Positions 45,501-52,046 of a stretch of 64,000 nt of DNA are shown piece after piece. The position numbers and the translations under genes are program-made. Below the pieces are notes generated by a model. The model was not told the origin of the DNA and made no database searches. It saw nothing but the letters and a program-made list of their open reading frames with translations. Source of the stretch: Nocardioides marmorisolisilvae (lineage in GTDB: Bacteria > Actinomycetota > Actinomycetes > Propionibacteriales > Nocardioidaceae); assembly GCF_031656915.1 (NCBI RefSeq), contig NZ_CP134227.1, positions 1,426,001-1,490,000 of the forward strand, in the 5' to 3' direction. Every line of letters starts with the position of its first letter. The first letter of the stretch is position 1.

Positions 45501-46927
45501 AGATCGTGGCCGTCTACGCTGGCGACACCCGCGACGGCGGCCACGCGACCAGCACGTCCGAGCCCCTCACGATCACCGTCAAGGCCCTGACCCCCACGGT
45601 CACCACGCTGACAGCGGCCCCCACCTCGGGGCCGCCCGGCACCAAGGTGACGTTCACCGCGACGGTCACCAAGGGCGCCACCGGCTGGGTCGAGATCGAC
45701 GACAACGGCCAATATCTCGAAGGGCCCTCGCTCAACAAGGGCACGGCGAAGGTCACGGTCTCGAACCTCGACGCCGGCGTGCACCACCTCACCGCGACCT
45801 ACCAGGGCGACGAGACCCACAAGGAGAGCACCTCGGCCCCGGTCACCGTCACCATCGGTACGCCGGGCAAGCCCGGGGCACCACGCGCCGTGCATGCACT
45901 CGCGGGGATCCAGCAGGCGACGGTCACCTGGACGGCACCGGCCTCGGACGGCGGCTCCCCGATCGAGCACTACGTGGTCACCCCCTACCTCGGCGGCAGC
46001 GCGCAGAAGTCCGTCCCGACCACCGGAACCTCGACCGGGATGACCGTCACCGGCCTCACCCCCGGGAAGAGCTACGCGTTCCGGGTCGCCGCAGTCAACG
46101 CGGTCGGCACGAGCGTGCGCTCGGCGTTGAGCAACACTGTCGTGCCCACCTCGCCTCCCGGCGCCCACGCGCCACCCGCGCCGACCTCGGTGCGCCCCCG
46201 GGTGGTCAAGCGCTCCGGGCAGTGGACCAGCAGCCACGAGTCGATCCGGGTGACGTGGGAGGCGCCCGTCACCGACGGCGGCTCCGCGATCGACCACTAC
46301 GTCGTCACCGCGCACCGCGACTTCACCAAGGGCTGTCCGCGACCGGGCCGCACGCACACCAGGTCGGTGGTGCACCGCTGGACGGTCGCGGCGAGCAGCA
46401 CCAGCCGGACGGTCAGCCTGGCCGGCATCACGGGCCGCTGGCAGGGCCGGTGGTATGAGTGGTGCGCCGGGGCGTATGCCACCGGCCGCTACAGCTTCAC
46501 CGTCACCGCGGTGAACGGCGTCGGGACGAGTCCGTCGTCGACCACCAGCAACGCAGTGCGCGCCGACTGGGTGCCCCCGCGGCCGAAGCACCCGCATGCG
46601 CACTGGACCGAGGGCTTCCCCCCCAAGCACACCTGCGTGTCTCGCGGCACCGGTCTCGGCTGCGTCACCCCCGCGCGGGCGCGGGCCCACCACAAGATCA
46701 CCCTCGATGCGACCGGGTTCGGCGCCCGCGAGAAGGTCGCCGTCGTGCTGCACTCCACGTCGGTGATCCTGGGGCACCTGCGTGCCGACGGCCACGGGCG
46801 GGTGCACGGCAAGGTCCGGCTGCCGAGGAAGATCGGTCACAAGGTGCTCAAGGGCCAGCACACCATCACCCTCAAGGGCAAGCACCCACGGCGCAGCGTC
46901 GTCGTACCGCTCAAGATCTCCCGCTGA
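39548..46927 (+). CDS. Giant secreted TIG-repeat / beta-propeller adhesin-like protein
   Basis: A 2459-residue exported protein. After the signal (hydrophobic core near residues 20-38, ending PASAGG) comes an unrecognised region to about 435, then ten TIG/IPT Ig-like repeats (436-1342), a streptogramin-lyase-like beta-propeller with DGRLWF or DGRMWF repeats (1361-1647), three more TIG repeats (1650-1905), two Ig-like 3 domains (about 1911-2103), two fibronectin type III domains (2106-2336) and a basic Pro/His-rich C-terminus. Eleven of the 13 TIG repeats carry a C-x4-C or C-x5-C pair. No LPXTG-like signal or C-terminal anchor helix is seen. The start is GTG at 39548; ATG at 39599 is an alternative. 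It probably acts in adhesion; its end overlaps the ligD-pol gene by 17 bases. Confidence 0.88.
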   Translation: MRGSAHVRAGGGRSRWRMGRAALVAVISLASAVATLLVPGPASAGGAAELVIIDSVKVGSPVMSTQDSCHGFVDHASPVIPVTIAATFIMGNGSDPTGPYATATWSGGFGSWDDHFGTGSASNHVQFFHILLTPDAFGDYHGAGWYQVSALVQDVGLAGGIDTKSVNVYLPPPSPTTAKVKCTMAGPIGPSYVLGQIADEAKNQIRDLVCPVCGPIQDALGTVNAYNDILNHWMYDSVVDDPPDPDYQEIASPDPPPVLAPPDGLSDNQKAAFTKLATAQAGAIGLVKAIYTTVNRIWGADNAHSRYWYGKQVTALGDLAGQAATALDALDPLWAALKSAIAPDLPEFTVTGHDLGDRLADLLDGLPPSESSLLTQLGASSADQHAMVDEALLILDPTTVGSQSGKDALFAHNDGDLADSMRLMQKWAQSVVVQAPPVVTSVSPKTLPSSGGTTVTIKGANLGSVTGVNFGPSTTHSGQGDIQSCLENECDVTAPPGSGTVDVVAIGPGGPSQTSTDDQISFDSPTVPHVSTIYPQNGPTSGRNTISIFGSGLSSGIVYFGPTAADSWRCSDTLCTATAPQSESAGTVDVTVANSAGTSKSITSDQYTYQAGTPPAAAAPVVTGVSPKTASSAPGQTITVTGKHLRDATQVELNPTDGDWGTTVDDPVVVSDSELTITSPGIAAGTYDAVVYGPGGTSATSTTDQITVKDLAPTITSVTPSSGPGIGGTKVTLKGTGLSNVFLTIGEDGYPRDEVCSYTTCTFTMPPLEQGVPLGPVAITADSDNGKSVTRSGAFTYTASAKPIVESVTPDSGTMHGDTPVVVYGHDLNGGTVTIGGTEAQGTDYPGTCSMTSCVVTSPPHEAGTVDVRVTTHAGTSATGPGSKYSYVHLGKPVVTGVSPSSGFLQDIGDVVVSGHDLTGGTVYVGGVQATYDDACSRTECNLPYAAPQDKPGTYDVTVETPAGVSDVTDATKYTYYVPTITAVTPSSGWTDGSQKVTITGTHLSADDTWEFGDNLMDNSGTNGQPKRVVCPTSTSCTVNIPSARNTGQVDVVVTDPAGYTSSPKTDADKFTYTQRPPPVVTSVSPDHGVSGGGDMVTVGGHYLSGGTVRFGDTIANDDVVCTDNQCTLTSHYDPGFPDPPTDHTVHVTVQTDAGTSATSTADTFTYQPAGVPTITAVSPDHGTATGGTAVTVTGTNLTNASISFGSAGSGSGTTCSSTRCTVSTPKHDLGTVDVTARTAGGTSSTSAADQFTFETPPRPAVTGVDPTSGPASGGSIVTVTGTGLAGATVSIGGVDATDADCTATRCTLTQPESAAGRTHVVASTAGGTSPNTASNAFTVDRITLARKDVPDARTGKVSGVNGGGGMARGPNGDLWFTVPNQDLVGRIDHTTGAIKTWPTDTGAMPIGIARGPDDAMWFTEEKLDKIVRIDSTGSQTGYQVPGVPSDIRFLTTGPDGRLWFSLSTSGAIGAMTTAGKVSIYHLPDPTVVPYHLATGADGRIWFSEWGGDSVGAITTDGVVTEYPLPTSGAVTWDVTSGPDGRLWMTQTAARTVIAVDTAGHVTTYQLPLRETDAQGLTYGPDGRMWFVAPDSEQVSALDPTSGDVTDYPMPGPNSNVEPKYVAAAADGSLWVTGASGAGLVQVTGLTSDTSPTLSNVSPAYGAAGTRITLTGTNLAGTRAVTVGGTPATDVTVLDPGHVAATVPDGSGVADVTITTPNGTSPTTSAARFHYGVQPPPAPVVTSVAPDHGPVAGGTTVTVRGTALTGGSVSFGNQAGTSTSCTDTACTSTAPAADGGSVHVTVSTAGGTSEETDADRYTYQLPPPVAPTLTKIAPSSGPTDGGTSVTITGTGLTDGLVTFGGKPAAASCTDTSCTTVAPSSGAGPVDVQVSTGGGSTPLEPAATYTYQQTSATPTSTTESTDDATVMENQTAYVTAKVTPTESTGTVTFMEGSTVLGTDTLDGGHAYLAWGPDEETGTNLPVGTHKIVAVYAGDTRDGGHATSTSEPLTITVKALTPTVTTLTAAPTSGPPGTKVTFTATVTKGATGWVEIDDNGQYLEGPSLNKGTAKVTVSNLDAGVHHLTATYQGDETHKESTSAPVTVTIGTPGKPGAPRAVHALAGIQQATVTWTAPASDGGSPIEHYVVTPYLGGSAQKSVPTTGTSTGMTVTGLTPGKSYAFRVAAVNAVGTSVRSALSNTVVPTSPPGAHAPPAPTSVRPRVVKRSGQWTSSHESIRVTWEAPVTDGGSAIDHYVVTAHRDFTKGCPRPGRTHTRSVVHRWTVAASSTSRTVSLAGITGRWQGRWYEWCAGAYATGRYSFTVTAVNGVGTSPSSTTSNAVRADWVPPRPKHPHAHWTEGFPPKHTCVSRGTGLGCVTPARARAHHKITLDATGFGAREKVAVVLHSTSVILGHLRADGHGRVHGKVRLPRKIGHKVLKGQHTITLKGKHPRRSVVVPLKISR
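40857..45270 (+). repeat. TIG repeat array interrupted by a propeller (coding repeats)
   Basis: Thirteen degenerate repeats of about 85-95 codons with the framework PxVTSVSPxxG, GGTxVTVTGTxL, xCTxTxC, GTVDVxVxTAGGTS and a closing TYT. Ten lie at 40857-43575 and three at 44498-45265; the propeller occupies about 43630-44490. Codon-level divergence between copies is large, so they are not recent duplications. Confidence 0.8.
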
Positions 46928-47843
46928 GCTGGGCACCGAACAGATCGCCTTGCTCCTCGACCCGCGCGAGGACGTCGTGGAGGTCCAGCTGCTCCAACGC
47001 CAACGGGTCGTCGGCGCCGGCCTCGACCTCGTCCCAGGTGCGGGGTGCGGCGACCATCGGACGCTCCCGCCCGCGCAGGGAGTACGGCGAGATCGTGGTC
47101 TTGGCGCCCACGTTCTGCGACCAGTCGAGGAACACCTTGCCGGTACGCCGCGCCTTCGTCATCTGTGCCAGCACCAGGTCCGGATGCGATCGCTGGAGCG
47201 CCTCTGCCAGCTCGCGAGCAAGGTCGCGCGCGTCGTCGGAGGTCCGGTCGCGGTTCAGTGGGGCGTAGAGGTGCAGCCCCTTCGAGCCGCTCGTCACCGG
47301 CGCGCAGGGCAGGTCCCGCGCGGCCAGTCGCTCGCGGACGAGCAGCGCCGCGCGGGCGCACTCGCCCAGGCCCGCCGGCTCACCGGGGTCGAGGTCGACG
47401 ACCAGTCGATCGGGGTTCACCACGTCGCCGTCGTCGTCGACCGTCCACTGGTGCACGTGCAGCTCCAGCGCGGCCAGGTTGGCCAGCACGGTGAGCGCAG
47501 CCAGCGACTCGATGACCGGGAACCTCAGCGTGCCGCCCTCCCCCGAGCCCGAGCGCGAGCCCGAGGTGGGCACCTCGACGGTGCGGACCCATGACGGCAG
47601 TCCGGCGGGCGCGTTCTTCTCGAAGAACGACTGGGCACCGGTGCCGTTCGGCCAGCGGATCCGGGTGACCGCCCGTCCTGCGAGGTGCGGCAGCAGCACC
47701 GGGGCGACCTGGGCGTAGTAGTGCAGCACCTCCGCCTTGGTGGTGCCGGTGCGCGGGTACATCACCTTCTCGAGGTTGACCAGGGTGAGCACCCGGCCGT
47801 CGACCTCGACCCGAGTCTCGGTGCGCTCCGCGTCGGGTGGCAT
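46911..47843 (-). CDS. LigD polymerase-domain protein (NHEJ primase-polymerase)
   Basis: A 310-residue archaeo-eukaryotic primase family enzyme, the PolDom of LigD as a stand-alone gene. It fills and resects DNA ends for ligation in Ku-dependent end joining. Typical stretches are LTNLEKVMYP-like VNLEKVMYPRTGTTKAEVL, IRWPNGTGAQSFFEKNAP, the catalytic DLDPGEPA (metal-binding Asp pair), the SGSKGLHLYAP His and FLDWSQNVGAKTTISPYSLR. ATG at 47843. It lies downstream of the Trx-rhodanese and ligase genes. The 3' end overlaps the giant protein gene on the other strand. Confidence 0.92.
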   Translation of the reverse strand: MPPDAERTETRVEVDGRVLTLVNLEKVMYPRTGTTKAEVLHYYAQVAPVLLPHLAGRAVTRIRWPNGTGAQSFFEKNAPAGLPSWVRTVEVPTSGSRSGSGEGGTLRFPVIESLAALTVLANLAALELHVHQWTVDDDGDVVNPDRLVVDLDPGEPAGLGECARAALLVRERLAARDLPCAPVTSGSKGLHLYAPLNRDRTSDDARDLARELAEALQRSHPDLVLAQMTKARRTGKVFLDWSQNVGAKTTISPYSLRGRERPMVAAPRTWDEVEAGADDPLALEQLDLHDVLARVEEQGDLFGAQLSGRS

Positions 47844-47877
47844 CAGCGATCCCCGATCGCCTCGACCCCGACCCGCC

Positions 47878-48546
47878 TCACCGGTCCAGGGCCCAGCCCC
47901 GGGCGGCCCACTCCCCGGTGCCGCCGGCGACGTTGACCGCGTCCACGCCGCGGCCGCGCAGGAAGTCGGTGACCTGTCGGCTGCGACCGCCGCTCTGGCA
48001 GATCACGTGCACCACCCGGTCGCGCGGCAGCTCGGCGACCCGCTCAGGAACCTCGTTCATCGGCATGGGCACGGCGCCGGGGACGTGGCCGGCGACGTAC
48101 TCGTGCGGCTCGCGCACGTCGAGGACGTAGCCGCCCTGGGCGTGCGCGGCCGCGAACGTCTCCAGGTCGATCTCGTCGGTCGCGCCGGACTCCTGCTCGG
48201 CGATCTGCCGGCGCACGTCGTCCATGTCGAGGCCGCGGACCGCCCCGATGAGCTCCTCCAGGGCGGCCGGCGGGAGCGCGCCCGGCTGGGAGAACACGCA
48301 GATGCCGTCTCGGAACGCCATCAGCGTCGGGATGGAGGTGATCTGCGCCTGGGCGGCCAACTGCTGCTCCGCCTCGGTGTCCACCTTGGCGAAGACGAGG
48401 TCGGGGTGCCGCTCGGAGGCGGCGTCGTACACGGGGGCGAAGCTGCGGCACGGGCCGCACCACGCGGCCCAGAAGTCGACCAGCACGATGTCGTTGCCGG
48501 TGACGGTCCGCTCGAACTCCGCGGTGGTCAGGTCGAGGGTGCTCAT
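47878..48546 (-). CDS. Thioredoxin-rhodanese fusion protein
   Basis: A 222-residue cytoplasmic protein. Residues 1-108 form a thioredoxin domain with the active site WCGPC (C30, C33) and the cis-Pro segment SIPTLMAF; residues about 125-222 form a rhodanese domain with YVLDVREPHEYVAGHVPGA and the sulfur-carrying C183 in ICQSGGRSRQ. Such fusions could reduce or relay persulfides. ATG at 48546 overlaps the stop of the DNA ligase gene (ATGA), and a polymerase gene follows, so it is embedded in the NHEJ operon. It is not known from the standard NHEJ pathway. Confidence 0.9.
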   Translation of the reverse strand: MSTLDLTTAEFERTVTGNDIVLVDFWAAWCGPCRSFAPVYDAASERHPDLVFAKVDTEAEQQLAAQAQITSIPTLMAFRDGICVFSQPGALPPAALEELIGAVRGLDMDDVRRQIAEQESGATDEIDLETFAAAHAQGGYVLDVREPHEYVAGHVPGAVPMPMNEVPERVAELPRDRVVHVICQSGGRSRQVTDFLRGRGVDAVNVAGGTGEWAARGWALDR

Positions 48547-49481
48547 GGGTCTCCAGGGCTGTGCAGGTCCTGCGTGGTCAGGTCGGTGCGGATGCCACGG
48601 TACGCCGGCTGCCGCAACCGGCCGTCCGCCGTCACGGCCAGGAACTGGACGTCCACCACCAGTCGCGGCTCGACCCACACCGTCCCGGCCCGGTCGACAC
48701 GAGGGAGCTCGTCGAGGAACGGCGAGTCGGTGACGGCGAGCGGCCTCAGCTGCTCGCCCAGGACGCGTCCGGCCCGCCCAGCCACCCCCGACCCGACCTT
48801 GCCGCGATAGCGCAGGCCACCGCGCTCGGGAGCCCCCACGAGGAGGGCGCCGAGGCGCTGGTCACTGTCGGTCTCGAAGCGATAGCCGCCCACCACGAAG
48901 GACCCCGTCGGCCGCAGGGGGAACTTCAACCAGTCGCGGCTGCGCCGTCCCGGCTGGTAGCGGGACTCGAGACGCTTGCTCACGATCCCCTCCAACCGCT
49001 GTTGCTCGGCAGCGGCGAGGAGAGAGGGCCCGTCGTCGTACGTCGGCGGCACCAGGCACGACGGCCCGTCCAGGGTCAGGTCCGCAAGCCGGGCACGGCG
49101 CTCGTGCAACGGCCGGTCCATGAGGTCGACCCCGCCGCGCCGGAGCAGGTCGAAGACCACGAGCGTCACCGGGTCCGATGCCGCCAACCGCTCGGCACGG
49201 GCCGGGTCCCGCACGTGCATCCGGTCGGCGAGTGCGCCGAAGGAGGGCACGCCATCACGCAGGGCCACGATCTCGGAGTCGAGCAGCAGCCCACCCCGGT
49301 CCGACCTCAGCGACCGCAGCTCGGGATAGGCCGCCGAGACGTCGTTCTCGTTGCGGGACCACAGCCTGGCGCCGGAGGCGCCTACCTCGACGAGGGCACG
49401 GATGCCGTCCCACTTGACCTCGTGGCACCAGTCCGGCCCGACGGGTACCCGCTCGCCGCGGGTGGCAAGCATGGGGCGCAT
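48543..49481 (-). CDS. ATP-dependent DNA ligase (LigC/LigD ligase domain)
   Basis: A 312-residue ATP-dependent ligase that seals nicks in end joining. The adenylated Lys is K23 in EVKWDGIRA; RLWSRNENDV, LLDSEIVALRDG, VFDLLRRGG, EGIVSKRLESRYQPG and WLKFP correspond to motifs Ia-V. A C-terminal OB fold (about 215-312) follows, ending with VVDVQFLAVTADGRLRQPAY. No nuclease domain is fused. ATG at 49481 gives the normal N-terminus and stands only 17 bases from the divergent ku start. Its stop overlaps the Trx-rhodanese start. Confidence 0.93.
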   Translation of the reverse strand: MRPMLATRGERVPVGPDWCHEVKWDGIRALVEVGASGARLWSRNENDVSAAYPELRSLRSDRGGLLLDSEIVALRDGVPSFGALADRMHVRDPARAERLAASDPVTLVVFDLLRRGGVDLMDRPLHERRARLADLTLDGPSCLVPPTYDDGPSLLAAAEQQRLEGIVSKRLESRYQPGRRSRDWLKFPLRPTGSFVVGGYRFETDSDQRLGALLVGAPERGGLRYRGKVGSGVAGRAGRVLGEQLRPLAVTDSPFLDELPRVDRAGTVWVEPRLVVDVQFLAVTADGRLRQPAYRGIRTDLTTQDLHSPGDP

Positions 49482-49498
49482 GGGGCCATCCTGTACCC

Positions 49499-50503
49499 AT
49501 GAGGGCGATCTGGAAGGGCGCGGTTTCGTTCGGGCTGGTCAGTGTCCCGGTGAAGCTCTACGCGGCCACCGAGAGCAAGGACGTGTCGTTCCGCCAGGTG
49601 CACGCGGCGGACGGTGGTCGGATCAAGTACCAGCGGGTGTGCAGCATCGACGGCGAGCTCGTCGACTATGCAGACATCGCCAAGGGCTACGAGACCGAGG
49701 ACGGCGAGATGGTCGTGCTCACCGACGACGACCTCTCCGCACTGCCGGTCAGCAGCAGCCGAGAGATCAGCGTGGAGAAGTTCGTGCCCAGCGAGCAGAT
49801 CGACCCGATGCTGTTGGAGAAGTCCTACTACCTGGAGCCGGAGAAGTCCGGCACCAAGCCCTACGCCCTGCTGCGCGAGGCACTCGTCGAAGCCGACCGG
49901 ATGGCGCTGGTGACCGTGTCCCTGAGGAACCGGACCTCGCTGGCGGTGCTGCGCGTTCGCGACACCGACGAGGGCGGGGTTATCGTGATGCAGACCATGA
50001 TGTGGCCCGACGAGATCCGTACGCCGGACTTCTCGGTCGGAGCGGCAGACGCCGCCAAGCCGAACGAGGTCAAGATGGCCACCATGCTCGTCGAGACCCT
50101 CGCCGGTGACTTCGACGCGACCGAGTTCGAGGACGACTACCGCCAGGCGGTCGAGGACCTGGTGCGCACCAAGGTCGAGGGCGGCGAGGTCAAGGCGCCT
50201 GCGGCGCCGGCGAAGACCGGTGGCGAGGTGGTCGACCTGCTCGCTGCGCTCCAGCGCAGCGTGGACGCCGCCCGGTCCGCCCGAGGCGAGACCACCTCCG
50301 ACGAGGCCGACAAGGCCGACAAGGCCGACCGCACGGTGTCGAAGCGGGCAACAGGCAAGAAGGCCCCCGCGAAGAAGGCATCGTCGCCGTCGGGCAGCAA
50401 GAAGGGCGCCGCCAAGAAGCCCGCCGGCAAGGCCACGAAGAAGTCCGCCGGGAAGTCGAGCAGCAAGCCCGCGTCGAAGTCTTCCTCGCGCAGGGCCAGC
50501 TGA
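49499..50503 (+). CDS. ku: Ku protein for non-homologous end joining
   Basis: Bacterial Ku forms a homodimeric ring on double-strand DNA ends and recruits the ligase. The 334-residue product has the conserved N-terminus MRAIWKGAVSFGLVSVPVKL, CSIDGELV near residue 50 and the core with LLEKSYYLEPEKSGTKPYALLREAL and PDEIRTPDF. The C-terminal 90 residues are a Lys/Ala/Ser-rich tail (KKAPAKKASS, AAKKPAGKATKK), as in many actinobacterial Ku proteins; such tails bind DNA. ATG at 49499 is divergent from the ligase ATG with 17 bases between. Confidence 0.97.
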   Translation: MRAIWKGAVSFGLVSVPVKLYAATESKDVSFRQVHAADGGRIKYQRVCSIDGELVDYADIAKGYETEDGEMVVLTDDDLSALPVSSSREISVEKFVPSEQIDPMLLEKSYYLEPEKSGTKPYALLREALVEADRMALVTVSLRNRTSLAVLRVRDTDEGGVIVMQTMMWPDEIRTPDFSVGAADAAKPNEVKMATMLVETLAGDFDATEFEDDYRQAVEDLVRTKVEGGEVKAPAAPAKTGGEVVDLLAALQRSVDAARSARGETTSDEADKADKADRTVSKRATGKKAPAKKASSPSGSKKGAAKKPAGKATKKSAGKSSSKPASKSSSRRAS

Positions 50504-50505
50504 CC

Positions 50506-50521
50506 CCGGGCCGGTGCCCGG
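50506..50521 (+). terminator. Short hairpin after ku
   Basis: CCGGG pairs with CCCGG around a 6-base loop two bases past the ku stop. GC-rich, no T tract. It is the only stem near the end of the gene. Confidence 0.4.
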
Positions 50522-50701
50522 CTCACGGAGCACTTCCGCGGCGCCGAGCGCGGGCGACCCGGGTAAAACCCGACATTTCACCTGAGTATCGAAATTGTGA
50601 CCCGGGTGGCTCGAAAGGGTGACCATTCGCTACGGTGCTCGTTGTAGTGGAGGGCCGATATGGCCGCCGTCAGGCTTGTGAGCGACAACGAGGGAATTCC
50701 A

Positions 50702-52039
50702 GTGAATAGAAACTACAAGATGGTGGGCGCATTTGTGGGGGTCGCCTCGCTCGCCGTCCTGGCCGCAGGGCCAGCAGCGGCAGCGACGCCCGTCTCCCAG
50801 GCGACTGCCCAGTCGCTCCAGGTCGACCTGGCCGGCCAGCACCTGGTCAGCCAGATCACCACGGCCATCAACGACGGCACGGGGCAGAAGACCGTTGACA
50901 ACAGCACGGTCCCCACCCTGGCCACCGCGCTGCAGGGCAACAACGCGCTCGGCGTGGGCGTCGCCCCGCAGCTCGCTGGCGCGACGATCGCCGACAACGG
51001 CGACGGACTGTCCTACGCATGCGCCGGCATCGCCGGCACCGGCGGCGGCATCGTCAAGGTCGGCAACAGCAGCTGCAAGATCAACGGTCAGCCGCTGACC
51101 CTCAACCTCGGCTCGCTCAATCTTGACGTCAAGGACGTCCTCGGCCCGGGCGCGATCAGCGGTCCGCTCGGTGACGCACTCAAGCCGATCACGCTGCCCG
51201 TGGGCACGACCGTGGACCAGATCGTCAAGCAGGTCACCTCCGCGCTCGAGGGCACCCCGCTCGGTGACATCTCCCTGGGCGGCTCGCTGAGCGCCATCGA
51301 GGGCATCTGCACCGCGAACCCGACCAGCGCAACCGGCACCGCCAACATCGTCGACACCTCGGGCGGCTCGGCCAACACGCCGATCTCGCTGACCCTGCCC
51401 GGCGCAGGCAAAGTGACGCTGCTCGACCTGCCGGCCAACCCGCCGGTCAACTACTCGGTCGTGCCGAACCCGACCGCGCTGGTCGACCTGCTGCTCGGCC
51501 CGAACGGCACCGTCGACACTGAGCTTCAGAACGCCCTCAACGGCGCGCTCAAGCCCCTTGGCGCAGCACTGCAGAAGCTGCTGGCGCCGGTGCTCCAGCA
51601 GGTCCTGCCCCAGATCGTCACGGCGCTGAAGCCGGCGCTTGACGCGATCAACGAGAACCTGCTGTCGCTGACCCTCAACGAGCAGTCCAAGGGTGACGGC
51701 GGCCGGTCCATCGCCGTGACCGCCTTCGACCTGCAGGTGCTGCCGGCCGCGAAGAAGTTCACCGGGGCCTCCCTGGTGGGCGCCAAGATCGGCCACGTCA
51801 CCTGTGGCCCGAACGGCCGGGTCTCTGCCCCGACCCCGAGCCCGACGCCCACGCCGAACCCGGGCCCCAACCCCGGTCCGCACCACGGCCCGGTCCCGCA
51901 CCACGTGGACTCCGGTCTGGCCTCCTACAACCAGCCGAGCAACCACGACGCCCTGATCGCTGCCTTCGCAGCACTGCTGGCGCTCGCGGGTGTGGGTGGC
52001 ACGGCGGCGTACCGCCGGTTCTGGATGCCGCGAGGGTGA
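50702..52039 (+). CDS. Secreted protein with C-terminal cell-surface anchor, sortase neighbour
   Basis: A 445-residue exported protein. Signal core FVGVASLAVLAAG ends near PAAAAT. The mature part is rich in Leu, Ala, Thr and Asn with many GLxPLGxxLKP-like stretches and a VTAFDLQVLP segment, resembling actinobacterial choice-of-anchor proteins. A Pro-rich linker (PTPSPTPTPNPGPNPGP) leads to HHVDSGLASYNQPS, a membrane helix (about residues 415-437) and RRFWMPRG. That tripartite end looks like a sorting signal but lacks LPXTG or LAXTG. GTG at 50702 follows GAGGGA. A sortase gene starts 8 bases beyond the stop, probably its dedicated enzyme. Confidence 0.78.
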   Translation: MNRNYKMVGAFVGVASLAVLAAGPAAAATPVSQATAQSLQVDLAGQHLVSQITTAINDGTGQKTVDNSTVPTLATALQGNNALGVGVAPQLAGATIADNGDGLSYACAGIAGTGGGIVKVGNSSCKINGQPLTLNLGSLNLDVKDVLGPGAISGPLGDALKPITLPVGTTVDQIVKQVTSALEGTPLGDISLGGSLSAIEGICTANPTSATGTANIVDTSGGSANTPISLTLPGAGKVTLLDLPANPPVNYSVVPNPTALVDLLLGPNGTVDTELQNALNGALKPLGAALQKLLAPVLQQVLPQIVTALKPALDAINENLLSLTLNEQSKGDGGRSIAVTAFDLQVLPAAKKFTGASLVGAKIGHVTCGPNGRVSAPTPSPTPTPNPGPNPGPHHGPVPHHVDSGLASYNQPSNHDALIAAFAALLALAGVGGTAAYRRFWMPRG

Positions 52040-52046
52040 TCCAGGC

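Noticed and set aside
44498-46936. 812-residue antisense open frame over the TIG protein gene
   Set aside because: The plus-strand protein has clear TIG, propeller and Fn3 repeats; the antisense product is Arg/Gly/Val-rich without motifs.
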